Part shown: in pieces, positions 23,506-33,080 of the stretch
Numbering within the stretch: position 1 is the first letter of the stretch
Layout of the letters: every line of letters begins with the position of its first letter
Assembly (NCBI GenBank): GCA_902535255.1
Contig: CACASQ010000009.1
Span: 1 to 35,602, forward strand
From: an uncultured Pelagibacteraceae bacterium
GTDB taxonomy: Bacteria; Pseudomonadota; Alphaproteobacteria; Pelagibacterales; Pelagibacteraceae
Direction of reading: 5' to 3'
Length of the DNA: 35,602 nucleotides
The notes under the pieces: model-generated
What the model saw: only the letters and a program-made list of their open reading frames with translations
Database searches by the model: none
Told to the model about the DNA's origin: nothing
Made by a program: the position numbers and the translations under genes

Positions 23506-25229
23506 TACATTTTTTTTGGTAGAGATACCCCAAGTATATTCATTCCATTTTCTATCACAATTGAAATTAAATTGATAAAGATCAAAGTTTCTTGTCTTTT
23601 TAATTTATTATTCTCAATAAATCTAAATTTATCATCCTCATTTCCCTTACTCCAGTATGAGTGAAATAAATTCGAGAGATCATACAAATAAAAGGGAATT
23701 TTGTGAGGTTCTAATTTATAAGAAGCTGACTCTATTATTTTAGGCCACTCAAAAACTTTCCTTAAAATTTTTTCTTCATATTCGTTTGGCGAAAATGATT
23801 TTTGATCAACAAGAATATCATCTTTTAAATTTCTATTTAATTTTCTAATTATTGAATTAATTCTTGCATAAGCGTATTGAACATAGAATACTGGATTATC
23901 CTTTGTTTTTTCTTTAACTTTATCAAAATCAAAATCTATTTCGGCATCGTGACTTCTATTTAACATCATAAATCTAATTGAATCTTTATTAACCTCATTT
24001 AAAAGATCTTGGACAGATATGAATTCTCCTAATCTTTTTGACATTTTAAATGGTTTGCCATCTTTATAAAGTTTAACTAACTGACAAACTTTGCAATTTA
24101 GCTTAGCCTCTTTATCTGATAAAGCAGAAACTGCTGCGGTTATTCTTTTTACATAACCTGTGTGGTCGGCACCGAGTATATTAATTAAATTTTTAAATTT
24201 TCTATTAATTTTGTCTGAATGATATGCAACATCATTTGCAAAATATGTCCAAGAACCATCGTTTTTTTGTAAGGCTCTATCGTTATCATCACCAAATTCT
24301 GTTGATTTGAAAATTAATCTTTTAATTTTTTTCCAATCCTTGGATTTTTCTCCTTTGGGTGGCTCTAGATAACCTTCAAAAATAAGATCCTTTTTTTTAA
24401 GTTTTGCAACTGCTTTTTCAACTAAATTCTTATTAACCAATTCTGTTTCAGAAAAAAAATTATCATGCATTATACCTAGCTGTTTAAGATCCATCTTTAT
24501 TAAATTCATAGATTTTTCTAATGATAGTTTTTTTAATATTTCAAAACAGCTCTCAAAATTATCGAATTTTTTATTTTTATTTTTTGCTAAAATATTTTGC
24601 GCAATTTCTTTAATATAATCACCTGGATAAAGATCTTCGGATGGAATAAATTTTTCTTTGAATTTAATTTCTTTAATTCTTAAAAATACAGATTTTACGA
24701 AATTTGTTATCTGATTACCGTAGTCGTTAATGTAATATTCTTTAATAACTTTGTTTCCATTAAATAATAATAAATTAGACAGTACATCTCCTAAAATTGC
24801 TCCTCTACAATGACCAACGTGCATTGGGCCGGTTGGGTTTGCAGAAACAAATTCTATAATATAAGTCTCTTTTGATTTCTTTGAACCATAACTTTCTCTA
24901 TTTTGAAAAATATTATTGATATTTTGAACTATGCCTTGTTTTGAAAATTTAATATTTAGAAAACCAGGTCCGGCAATTTCAATTTTATGGAATTCTTCTA
25001 TTTTTGAAAGAAGTAAATCTTTTATTTTGTGCGCTAGATCTTTTGGGTTTAGATGATTTTTCTTTGCTAAAACCAATGAAATATTTGTGGACAAATCAAA
25101 GTTAAAATGCTCTGGAGGAACTTCTAAATTTATATTGTTTAAATTTCTTAAATTTTCTAAGCCTAGTAAATTCTTATTAGACTCTACTATATTAATTATT
25201 TTTGATAAATAATTTTCAAATATATTCAT
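23505..25229 (-). CDS. argS: Arginyl-tRNA synthetase
   Basis: Class I synthetase charging tRNA-Arg. 574 residues, normal length. The N-terminal Add-1 domain precedes the Rossmann fold; the HIGH motif appears as HVGH (137-140, in ANPTGPMHVGH) and the KMSKS-type loop as KMSKR in FKMSKRLGEFI. The C-terminal alpha-helical anticodon-binding domain ends with the family's NGMNILGVSLP. The start overlaps the end of dgt by 4 bases (ATGA). Confidence 0.97.
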   Translation of the reverse strand: MNIFENYLSKIINIVESNKNLLGLENLRNLNNINLEVPPEHFNFDLSTNISLVLAKKNHLNPKDLAHKIKDLLLSKIEEFHKIEIAGPGFLNIKFSKQGIVQNINNIFQNRESYGSKKSKETYIIEFVSANPTGPMHVGHCRGAILGDVLSNLLLFNGNKVIKEYYINDYGNQITNFVKSVFLRIKEIKFKEKFIPSEDLYPGDYIKEIAQNILAKNKNKKFDNFESCFEILKKLSLEKSMNLIKMDLKQLGIMHDNFFSETELVNKNLVEKAVAKLKKKDLIFEGYLEPPKGEKSKDWKKIKRLIFKSTEFGDDNDRALQKNDGSWTYFANDVAYHSDKINRKFKNLINILGADHTGYVKRITAAVSALSDKEAKLNCKVCQLVKLYKDGKPFKMSKRLGEFISVQDLLNEVNKDSIRFMMLNRSHDAEIDFDFDKVKEKTKDNPVFYVQYAYARINSIIRKLNRNLKDDILVDQKSFSPNEYEEKILRKVFEWPKIIESASYKLEPHKIPFYLYDLSNLFHSYWSKGNEDDKFRFIENNKLKRQETLIFINLISIVIENGMNILGVSLPKKM

Positions 25230-26365
25230 TTAATCTTTTTATAAAGATTTATTGCATATCTATCAGTCATTCCAGCTATAAAATCACATATAGATCTTAA
25301 AATATTTGATTTATCGTACTTACTAACATTTATATATCTCTTAGGATTTTTTCTAACATACTTAAATAATTTACTAATAATTTTTTTTCCTTGATTTGTA
25401 TTTATTTTAACATTCTTATGATAATACATTTTTTTTCTTAGAAAACTTTTTATCCTTTTATCAAACAGCTTCATATTTCTAGAAAAACACACTATTGGAT
25501 ACTTTGAATTATAAACATCACTTAAAGTTTTGATTTTTTTATTTTTTATATTTTTTTGAGTTGTTAATATTATATCCCTAACCATTTCGTTAATAATATC
25601 TCTTATTATTTGTCTTATTATTAAATCTATTGAATAATTTTTGATTTTTTTTTTATGTTTAAAAATAATATTTTTTAAAATTGGAATATTCTCGAGATCT
25701 TTAAGTTTAAATAAATTAGACTTTAAACCATCTTCAAGATCGTGACTATTATAAGCTATATCATCTGATATTGCAGCTATTTGAGCTTCTAAAGAAGGCC
25801 TTGATGAAAAATTGATTCTATTCTTAAAATAATTTTTTCCTAATATTTTATTATATTTCTTGTTATTCTTAATTGGTCCATTGTGTTTTAAAAGTCCATC
25901 TAATGTCTCAAAAGTTAAATTTAGACCTTTAAATTCATAGTATCTATTCTCTAAAAATAAAATTATTCTTAATGTTTGTATATTGTGGTCAAATCCACCA
26001 AATTTTTTCATACAATTATTAAGAGCTTCTTCTCCTGCGTGGCCAAATGGAGTGTGACCTAAATCATGTGCTAAGCTAAGAGTTTCACATAAATCCTCAT
26101 TTAAATTAAAAAATTTAGATAATGTCCTAGCTATTTGGGCTACCTCTAAAGAATGAGTAATTCTAGTTCTAAAATGATCTCCAGATGTATTTACAAAAAC
26201 TTGTGTTTTATGTTTGAGTCTACGGAAAGCTGTGGAGTGTATAATTCTATCTCTATCTCTTTGAAAATCAGTTCTTAACAAAGTTTTTTTTTCTTTGTAA
26301 AATCTTCCTTTAGAAATCAATGGTACTGCTAATTTAGATAGTAATTGGATTGATTTTTTTTGCAT
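25226..26365 (-). CDS. dgt: dGTPase-like HD-domain deoxynucleotide triphosphohydrolase
   Basis: Hydrolyses dNTPs to deoxynucleoside and triphosphate, adjusting nucleotide pools. 379 residues, the type found as deoxyguanosinetriphosphate triphosphohydrolase-like protein in alphaproteobacteria. HD-domain metal ligands: His71 (THSLEVAQIART), His100-Asp101 (LAHDLGHTPFGHAGE) and an Asp in DDIAYNSHDLEDG. The N-terminal FRRLKHKTQVF and GDHFRTRITHS segments are family-typical. It is the first gene of the minus-strand run and faces erpA across only 31 bases. Confidence 0.93.
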   Translation of the reverse strand: MQKKSIQLLSKLAVPLISKGRFYKEKKTLLRTDFQRDRDRIIHSTAFRRLKHKTQVFVNTSGDHFRTRITHSLEVAQIARTLSKFFNLNEDLCETLSLAHDLGHTPFGHAGEEALNNCMKKFGGFDHNIQTLRIILFLENRYYEFKGLNLTFETLDGLLKHNGPIKNNKKYNKILGKNYFKNRINFSSRPSLEAQIAAISDDIAYNSHDLEDGLKSNLFKLKDLENIPILKNIIFKHKKKIKNYSIDLIIRQIIRDIINEMVRDIILTTQKNIKNKKIKTLSDVYNSKYPIVCFSRNMKLFDKRIKSFLRKKMYYHKNVKINTNQGKKIISKLFKYVRKNPKRYINVSKYDKSNILRSICDFIAGMTDRYAINLYKKIK

Positions 26366-26388
26366 GATAACTATATAGATTATATACT
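26360..26388 (+). promoter_or_regulatory. Possible erpA promoter
   Basis: TTGCAT (26360-26365), 17-base spacer, TATACT (26383-26388). The ATG at 26397 follows 8 bases later, so a transcript would start 1-2 bases before it. The -35 covers the dgt start codon on the other strand. Its -10 overlaps the opposing -10 of dgt by two bases. Confidence 0.4.
26379..26384 (-). promoter_or_regulatory. Possible -10 element of the dgt-secF run
   Basis: TATAAT on the minus strand, 13 bases before the dgt ATG (26365), which would give a leader of about 6 bases. The -35 position falls in the A-run at the start of erpA and is not recognisable. It shares two bases with the plus-strand TATACT of erpA, so the two promoters would compete. 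Confidence 0.4.
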
Positions 26389-26396
26389 AGATAATT

Positions 26397-26711
26397 ATGG
26401 AAAAAAAATTAGAATTTACTGATAGTGCAAAAAGCCAAATAGAAAAAATCACTAAAAGTGATGGAAAAAAATATTTCAGAATTGCTGTTCAAGGCGGTGG
26501 TTGCTCTGGATTTAAATATAAATTTACCTTTGATGATAAAATAGAAAAAGATGACATTTTGTTTAATAAAACTGTAATTGATAGGCAGTCACTTGATATC
26601 ATTGCTGGGTCAGTAGTAGATTTTAAAAAAGAGATGATTGGCGAAACCTTTTCAATAAAAAACCCAAAAGCTTCGGCTTCATGTGGTTGCGGTCTGTCTT
26701 TCTCAGTTTAA
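26397..26711 (+). CDS. erpA: Iron-sulfur cluster insertion protein ErpA (A-type carrier)
   Basis: Carries and inserts Fe-S clusters into apoproteins. 104 residues. The three cluster-binding Cys are present: Cys36 in GGGCSGFKY, and Cys96 and Cys98 in SCGCGLSF. The pairing with xthA and divergent dgt-argS is the usual alphaproteobacterial erpA context, which is why ErpA is preferred over IscA or SufA. The stop shares a base with the xthA start. A possible client, the Fe-S enzyme IlvD, is encoded nearby. Confidence 0.9.
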   Translation: MEKKLEFTDSAKSQIEKITKSDGKKYFRIAVQGGGCSGFKYKFTFDDKIEKDDILFNKTVIDRQSLDIIAGSVVDFKKEMIGETFSIKNPKASASCGCGLSFSV

Positions 26712-27487
26712 TGAAAATAATATCATGGAACGTGAACTCAGTTAGAGCAAGAATTACCAATATTGTTGATTATATCAAACAATCAAATCCTGATATCTTA
26801 TTACTCCAAGAAATTAAAACTCAAGATGTAAGTTTTCCTTATGAAGATTTTAAAAATATTGGATATAATTCTTATGTTTTTGGTCAAAAAAGTTACAATG
26901 GTGTTGCTATTATTTCTAAACAAGAATTAGAGAAAATTAACAATAGTTTTATTAAAGATGATTTAAAACAATCTAGAATTATAACTGCTGAGTTAAAATT
27001 AAAAAAGAAAAAGATAGAACTCATAAATATTTATGTTCCAAATGGAAATCCTGTAGATACAGAAAAATATGAATATAAAAAAGAGTGGTTAAAAAAATTT
27101 ATATCAAACGTTAAAAAGAAAATTCAGAAAAACTCAAATATTCTTATCGCTGGAGATTTTAATATTATTCCTGAAGAAATAGATGTTCATGATTTTAAAA
27201 GATATGAAAACGATGCTTTAGGTAGATTGGAAATAAGAAAAAAATATAGAGAATTGACTAATTTAGGTTTTAAAGATGTTTATAGATTTATAAATAAAAC
27301 AAAACAAGAGTATACATTTTGGGACTACTTTGCAGGTTCTTGGCAAAAAAATTATGGCATGAGAATAGATCATTTTTTAATTTCAAACAGTTTAATCGAA
27401 AATATCAAATCAATTAATATAAATAAAAAACCAAGATCCAAAGAAAAACCATCTGATCACACACCAATCGAACTTGAAATTATTTAA
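26711..27487 (+). CDS. xthA: Exodeoxyribonuclease III / AP endonuclease (XthA)
   Basis: Cuts DNA at abasic sites and removes 3'-blocked ends in base excision repair. 258 residues from the ATG at 26711-26713, which gives the canonical MKIISWNVNSVRAR start. A frame opening 30 bases earlier would only add ten residues read from the erpA coding sequence and is rejected. Metal and catalytic motifs: LLQEIK (Glu34), NVYVPNG-like NIYVPNG, GDFNIIPEEIDVHD and the C-terminal SDHTPIE. Coupled to erpA by TAATG. The last 8 bases overlap the convergent manC gene. Confidence 0.96.
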   Translation: MKIISWNVNSVRARITNIVDYIKQSNPDILLLQEIKTQDVSFPYEDFKNIGYNSYVFGQKSYNGVAIISKQELEKINNSFIKDDLKQSRIITAELKLKKKKIELINIYVPNGNPVDTEKYEYKKEWLKKFISNVKKKIQKNSNILIAGDFNIIPEEIDVHDFKRYENDALGRLEIRKKYRELTNLGFKDVYRFINKTKQEYTFWDYFAGSWQKNYGMRIDHFLISNSLIENIKSININKKPRSKEKPSDHTPIELEII

Positions 27488-28682
27488 CTCTACCGTAAAT
27501 ATCTTGATATCTAACTATATCAGTTTCTTTTAAAATTGATCCTAATTGAGCCTCTATTATTTTTACCGGTTTTTTATATGGATTTTCTATTCTGTGAATA
27601 GATTTGACTGGTATAAAAATAGTTTCATTAGTTTTTAAAAAAAATTTTTTTCTATTCAGAGTAATTTTTGGAGTTCCTTGAGTTACAACCCAATGTTCAG
27701 AACGATGAAAATGCTTTTGAAGACTTAAAACTCCTTTAGGTTTTACATGCAGCTCTTTGATTAAAAAATTTTTACCATTGTATAAATTTGTATACCTGCC
27801 CCAAGGCTTATAAAAAATATTTTTCTTTTTTTGATATTTAGTCTTAAATTTATTAAAGATTTTACAAATTTCTTTCCAACTACCTAGATCATACCAAGGT
27901 ATATTTAAATTAATAGCATTTATATCTTTTGATTTTTCCAATATTGCATAATCAAAAGAAATTGTTTTACATTTTAAAAAGTAATTTTTATTTAGATAAT
28001 AAACATTATTTTTAAATTTTGATTTATTTACAGAATTTAAACAACAATTAAAGTTTTTGTTTTGATACTTCTTGAAGTTATTAATTATTGATTTTTTTGT
28101 AAGAAAAAACATTCCTGAATTCAAATGAGCATTTTTTTTAATGATTTTTTTTGCTTTATCTAAATTTGGTTTTTCAATAAATTTTGAAACCTTGTATTTG
28201 TTCTTAACCCAATTTGATAAAAAATAACCAAAATCAGATGAAGGGTAAGAAGGCTTAATGCCAAATATAAAGATATTTTTATCAGTCAAATATTGTTGAT
28301 GTTTTTTAATAGATTTATTAAGCAAGTTAGTTTTCTCAATTAAATGATCTGATGTTATAAAAATTAATGGTTGTTTCTCAGGTATTTCTTTTATTAATGC
28401 TGAACTGAGTATAGCAGGAGCAGTATTTCTTTTCGCTGGTTCAAGAATAATTTTATATTCCTTAAAACCTTTTAATCTCAAATGTTTTTTAATTTCTCTT
28501 ATGTATTTTTTATTAGTACTTATTATTGGATAATCAAAAATAGAATTTTTTATTCTCTCTAGAGTTTTTCCGAATAATGTCCAATTTCCAAAATCAATAA
28601 ACTGCTTTGGTTGATGAAGTTTTTTATCAGTCCAAAGTCTTGTGCCAGAACCGCCACATAAAATTACTGGACGTATTTTCAT
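27480..28682 (-). CDS. manC: Mannose-1-phosphate guanylyltransferase, ManC type with fused mannose-6-P isomerase-like domain
   Basis: Forms GDP-mannose from GTP and mannose-1-phosphate for surface glycan synthesis. 400 residues, shorter than the usual 460-480. The N-terminal nucleotidyltransferase has GGSGTRLW (10-17) and PKQF, with KFIEKPN later. The C-terminal type II isomerase cupin (about 285-400) is clear: KPWGRY, the HVKPKGVLSLQKHFHRSEHW stretch and QDIYGR at the end. The signature after GTRLW is altered: where the family has PLSR, this protein has TDKK. Substrate could therefore differ (another hexose-1-phosphate). It shares a base with the end of ilvD and overlaps xthA tail to tail. 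Confidence 0.85.
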   Translation of the reverse strand: MKIRPVILCGGSGTRLWTDKKLHQPKQFIDFGNWTLFGKTLERIKNSIFDYPIISTNKKYIREIKKHLRLKGFKEYKIILEPAKRNTAPAILSSALIKEIPEKQPLIFITSDHLIEKTNLLNKSIKKHQQYLTDKNIFIFGIKPSYPSSDFGYFLSNWVKNKYKVSKFIEKPNLDKAKKIIKKNAHLNSGMFFLTKKSIINNFKKYQNKNFNCCLNSVNKSKFKNNVYYLNKNYFLKCKTISFDYAILEKSKDINAINLNIPWYDLGSWKEICKIFNKFKTKYQKKKNIFYKPWGRYTNLYNGKNFLIKELHVKPKGVLSLQKHFHRSEHWVVTQGTPKITLNRKKFFLKTNETIFIPVKSIHRIENPYKKPVKIIEAQLGSILKETDIVRYQDIYGRVK

Positions 28683-30400
28683 TAAATTTTCGAATATTCT
28701 TTAACTTCTTTTTTCTTACCTGGATGTGTTGGAGCACCGAGATAAGCAGGTCCTACAGTTTGAGCATATTTCCAAATAGTTCCTGATCCAAAACTCGATT
28801 TTTTTTCTTTCCATTTTTTTCTTCTAGCTTTTAATTGGGCGCTAGTAAGCCTTACATTAATTGATCCTTTTTTTGCGTCTATATCTATTACATCTCCATT
28901 TTTAAGAAGCGCAATTGGGCCGCCCATTGCAGCCTCTGGACCAACGTGACCAACACAGAACCCTCTAGTAGCTCCTGAGAACCTTCCATCAGTTATAAGT
29001 GCAACTTTTTCACCTTTGCCTTGTCCATAAATAGCTCCAGTTGTTGAAAGCATCTCCCTCATTCCTGGTCCGCCTTTTGGACCTTCGTATCTAATTATTA
29101 TTACATCACCATCATTATATTTTTTTGTCTGTACTGCTTTCATTGCGTCTTCCTCATTATCAAAACACCTAGCTTTACCTGTAAATTGTAATTTTTTTAA
29201 TCCTGCAATTTTTACAATTGCTCCGTCTGGAGCTAAATTACCTTTTAATCCGACGACTCCCCCATCTGGAGAAAGTGGGTTATTATATTCTCTTAACACT
29301 TTTTGATTAGTATTAAACTTAATGTTAGCTAAATTTTCTTTCATAGTTTTGCCTGTAACTGTCATACACTCGCCATGAATATAACCTCCGTCAAATAAAG
29401 TTTTTAATAACATAGGAACACCACCAGCTTCCCACATATCTTTTGCAACGTATTTTCCTCCAGGTTTTAAATCAGCAAGATAAGGTGTTTTTTTAAATAT
29501 TTTTGCAACGTCCATTAAATCAAATTTTACTCCTATCTCATTAGCTAGTGCAGGTAAATGAAGGGCTGCATTAGTGGAACCTCCGGTAGCAGCCACAATT
29601 GTTGCTGCGTTTTCTAAGGATTTTTTAGTAACTATTTCTCTTGGTTTAATTTTTTTTTCTAATAAATTCATAACTGCTTTGCCACTTTCATAAGCATATT
29701 TATCTCTTTCTTCATAGGGGGCTGGTGTTCCAGCAGAATAAGGCAAGGCTAGTCCTATAGCCTCAGAAACACAAGCCATTGTATTTGCGGTGAACTGTCC
29801 TCCGCAAGCGCCAGCGCTTGGACAAGCTACTAATTCAAGCTCTCTAAGCTCTGCAGAAGACATTTTACCTGAAGAATGTTTTCCAACTGCTTCAAATACG
29901 TCTACGACTGTAACATCTTTACCTTTAAATTTTCCTGGCAATATTGAGCCACCGTAAATAAATACGCTCGGAACATTTAATCTCAACATCGACATCATTA
30001 AGCCTGGTAAAGATTTATCACAACCTGCAATTCCTACTAAAGCATCATAACAATGCCCTCGGACTGTTAATTCTGCTGAGTCTGCTATAACTTCTCTAGA
30101 AATTAAAGAAGATTTCATTCCCTCATGTCCCATAGCAATACCATCCGTAACAGTTATTGTACAAAATTCTCTTGGTGTTCCACCAGATTGTTTTACTCCT
30201 TTTTTAACTGACTGTGCCTGTCGCATTAAAGCTGTATTGCACGGTGCAGCTTCATTCCAAGTGGACACTACTCCTACAAACGGCTTTGCAACATCCTGTT
30301 CAGTTTCTCCCATAGCATAATAAAAAGATCTATGTGGAGCTCTATCAGGTCCTAAAGAAGTGTGACGACTGGGTAGTTTCTTTTTATCAATTTTAGACAT
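28682..30400 (-). CDS. ilvD: Dihydroxy-acid dehydratase
   Basis: Dehydrates 2,3-dihydroxy-isovalerate and 2,3-dihydroxy-3-methylvalerate in valine and isoleucine synthesis, in the cytosol. 572 residues. Fe-S ligands are the three expected Cys: Cys54 (AAPCNTA), Cys127 ([11 protein letters not shown]) and Cys199 (AGACGGQF). The C-terminal [19 protein letters not shown] is family-typical. It lies directly after valS with no gap and shares its last base with manC. A valine biosynthetic enzyme next to the valyl-tRNA synthetase is a suggestive pairing, though it may simply be compaction. Confidence 0.97.
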   Translation of the reverse strand: MSKIDKKKLPSRHTSLGPDRAPHRSFYYAMGETEQDVAKPFVGVVSTWNEAAPCNTALMRQAQSVKKGVKQSGGTPREFCTITVTDGIAMGHEGMKSSLISREVIADSAELTVRGHCYDALVGIAGCDKSLPGLMMSMLRLNVPSVFIYGGSILPGKFKGKDVTVVDVFEAVGKHSSGKMSSAELRELELVACPSAGACGGQFTANTMACVSEAIGLALPYSAGTPAPYEERDKYAYESGKAVMNLLEKKIKPREIVTKKSLENAATIVAATGGSTNAALHLPALANEIGVKFDLMDVAKIFKKTPYLADLKPGGKYVAKDMWEAGGVPMLLKTLFDGGYIHGECMTVTGKTMKENLANIKFNTNQKVLREYNNPLSPDGGVVGLKGNLAPDGAIVKIAGLKKLQFTGKARCFDNEEDAMKAVQTKKYNDGDVIIIRYEGPKGGPGMREMLSTTGAIYGQGKGEKVALITDGRFSGATRGFCVGHVGPEAAMGGPIALLKNGDVIDIDAKKGSINVRLTSAQLKARRKKWKEKKSSFGSGTIWKYAQTVGPAYLGAPTHPGKKKEVKEYSKI

Positions 30401-33049
30401 TTATTTAATACTAGATACAATACTTCTTAATTTTTCATCTTCAATAGTTAATTCTTTAACTAAATTTTTATCATTTTGAACTATTTCTTTAGGTGCATTT
30501 GTCACATATGCCTTATTTTTGAGCTTATTATTTAAACTAGATATTTGTTTATTGATTGACTCTATTTTTTGCAAAATTCTCTTTTTTTGTGATACTAAAT
30601 TAACATCCTCATTAAAACTTAATGAAAGTTTTTCTTTAAGAACCAAAATGTCAAGGGAATTTTTATCTCTAATTTTTGATTTAAGGATATTATTTATTCT
30701 ACCAACATGTTTTACCAAATTTATATTTGCATTAACCAATTTTTTTAATCTACCTGACTTTTCATCAAAAAATACATCGCAATATAATTTTGGAGTAATT
30801 TTTAACTCTGCTTTAGTAGATCTTATATTAGAAATCATTTCGATTAAATTATTTATATTATTTTGATTTTTACTAAATTTATTAATTGTCTTAAAACCTG
30901 GCCAATCAGAGGAGATTAAATAATTATTAAAAATCTTTTTATATCCATTTAAAGACCACAAGTTCTCTGTGAAAAAAGGTATAAATGGGTGCAGAATTCT
31001 TAAAATATTTGCCATCATAAACGATGAGAAAACCTTGGCTTCTTTAATTTCATTTTTATTTTTGGAATTGAAAATGGGTTTTAAAAACTCTAAATACCAA
31101 TCACAATATGAGTGCCAAACAAATTGATATGCATATTTAGCAGCTTCATCAAACCTAAATATTTCAATATTTTTAGTAACTAAATTTTGTGTTTTTATAA
31201 ATTCAGAATAAATCCATTGATTAATTGGAAGTTTAATTGTGCCTAAACTAATTTTTTTATCTAGCTTGCAATTATTGAGTTTTAGAAAATTATTTGCGCT
31301 CCAAATTTTTGTTATGAAATTTCTATTTCCTGTAACTCTATCTTTTGATAACTTTACATCTCTTCCTGGTGAAGCCATCGAAATTAATGTAAATCTTAAA
31401 CTATCTGCTCCAAATTCACTTATTAGGTCTAATGGATCAATTACATTACCTTTAGACTTTGACATTTTCTGACCTTTTTCATCTCTTACTAAAGCATGAA
31501 CATATACTTTATGAAATGGAGTATTTTTTTTAAAATAATTTCCCATCATTAACATTCTTGCTACCCAAAAGAAAATTATATCAAAACCTGTTACAAGAAC
31601 TGAAGTTGGATAAAATTTCTCAAGTTCTCTAGTTTTGTTTGGCCATCCTAGTGTTGCGAAGGGCCATAATGCCGATGAAAACCATGTATCTAAAACATCA
31701 GTTTCCTGTCTTAGTTTAAATTTTTTATTTTTATTTTTTTTCTTTGCTAGCGCTAATGCTCCCTTTTCATTTTCTGCTACATAAATATTACTCTCATCAT
31801 CATACCAAGCAGGTATTCTATGTCCCCACCAAATTTGTCTTGAAATACACCAAGGCTCTATTTCATTCATCCATTGAAAAAATGTTTTAGACCAGTTGTT
31901 TGGGAAAAAAGAAGTTTTACCTTCTTTAACTATCTTTATAGGTTTTTTCGATAATCTTTTTGCATCTACAAACCATTGTTCTGTCAAAAGAGGTTCTATT
32001 ATAGTGTTTGATCTATCTCCATATGGAACTTTATTTTTAATATTTTCAATTTTTGCTAAGGAACCTGTTTCTCTCAATTTTTTAATTAAAAGCTTTCTAG
32101 CTTCAAATCTATCTAAACCATGAAATTCTTTGACCCCATTTTTATTTATTCTGCCATTTTTTTCAAAAATATTTAATATTTCTAAATTATTTCTCTTACC
32201 AACTTCGTAGTCATTAAAATCATGAGCTGGTGTAATTTTTACAGCTCCTGAGCCTTGTTCTGGGTCAGCATAATGATCAGAAATAATTTTTACAGTTCTA
32301 TTAACAATTGGAATTAAAACATTTTTTCCTATTAAATTAATATATCTTTCGTCCTTTGGATTTACAGCTACCGCAGTATCTCCCATCATAGTTTCTGGCC
32401 TGGTGGTCGCGATTGTGATTTTTTGATCAGAGTTTTCGATTGAATAATCAATATAATATAATTGGGATTGAACATCTTTCTGAATAACTTCTAAATCAGA
32501 AATTGCAGTTTGAAGTTTAGTATCCCAATTAACTAATTTTTTATCTTTGTAAATTAGCTTATTTTTATAAAGATCAACAAAAACTTTAATTACAGCTTTA
32601 GACAAATCTTTATCCATTGTAAATCTAGTTCTTGACCAATCGCAAGAACATCCTAATTTCTTAAGTTGATCTAAAATTATTCCACCAGATTCTTCTTTCC
32701 ATTTCCAAATTTTTTGGATAAATTTTTCTCTTCCTAAATCATTTTTTTTAATTCCATCTTTTAAAAGGTTGTTTTCTACAACTGCTTGGGTTGCAATCCC
32801 AGCGTGATCAGTTCCTGGCTGCCAAAGTGTTTCGAGGCCTTTCATCCTATTAAATCTAACTAAAACGTCTTGAAGGCTATTATTTAAAGCATGTCCCATA
32901 TGTAGTCTTCCCGTTACATTAGGTGGAGGAATTACTATGGAAAATCTTTTATTTAATTTACTTTTTTTTGGTTTAAATAAACCTTTTTTAATCCAAAAAT
33001 CTGAGATCTTTTTCTCTTCTTTATTGTGATTGTATTTTTTAAATTCCAT
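30401..33049 (-). CDS. valS: Valyl-tRNA synthetase
   Basis: Class I synthetase charging tRNA-Val, with an editing domain. 882 residues. HIGH motif HMGH at 50-53 (PPNVTGRLHMGHALN), editing-domain TTRPETMMGDTAVAVNP, KMSKSKGNVIDPLD in the second half, and a Lys-rich C-terminal coiled coil (about 815-880) with the family's NKLKNKAYVTNAPKEIV. It starts 31 bases after the GH63-like gene on the same strand and heads valS-ilvD-manC. The 31 bases contain TATATCT-like sequence that may serve as a promoter. Confidence 0.98.
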   Translation of the reverse strand: MEFKKYNHNKEEKKISDFWIKKGLFKPKKSKLNKRFSIVIPPPNVTGRLHMGHALNNSLQDVLVRFNRMKGLETLWQPGTDHAGIATQAVVENNLLKDGIKKNDLGREKFIQKIWKWKEESGGIILDQLKKLGCSCDWSRTRFTMDKDLSKAVIKVFVDLYKNKLIYKDKKLVNWDTKLQTAISDLEVIQKDVQSQLYYIDYSIENSDQKITIATTRPETMMGDTAVAVNPKDERYINLIGKNVLIPIVNRTVKIISDHYADPEQGSGAVKITPAHDFNDYEVGKRNNLEILNIFEKNGRINKNGVKEFHGLDRFEARKLLIKKLRETGSLAKIENIKNKVPYGDRSNTIIEPLLTEQWFVDAKRLSKKPIKIVKEGKTSFFPNNWSKTFFQWMNEIEPWCISRQIWWGHRIPAWYDDESNIYVAENEKGALALAKKKNKNKKFKLRQETDVLDTWFSSALWPFATLGWPNKTRELEKFYPTSVLVTGFDIIFFWVARMLMMGNYFKKNTPFHKVYVHALVRDEKGQKMSKSKGNVIDPLDLISEFGADSLRFTLISMASPGRDVKLSKDRVTGNRNFITKIWSANNFLKLNNCKLDKKISLGTIKLPINQWIYSEFIKTQNLVTKNIEIFRFDEAAKYAYQFVWHSYCDWYLEFLKPIFNSKNKNEIKEAKVFSSFMMANILRILHPFIPFFTENLWSLNGYKKIFNNYLISSDWPGFKTINKFSKNQNNINNLIEMISNIRSTKAELKITPKLYCDVFFDEKSGRLKKLVNANINLVKHVGRINNILKSKIRDKNSLDILVLKEKLSLSFNEDVNLVSQKKRILQKIESINKQISSLNNKLKNKAYVTNAPKEIVQNDKNLVKELTIEDEKLRSIVSSIK

Positions 33050-33080
33050 TTTTTCGGTATTTAGAGATATATATTAGATT

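Noticed and set aside
26681-26710. Longer XthA starting inside erpA
   Set aside because: The extra ten residues are read from erpA codons; the coupled TAATG start gives the canonical N-terminus.
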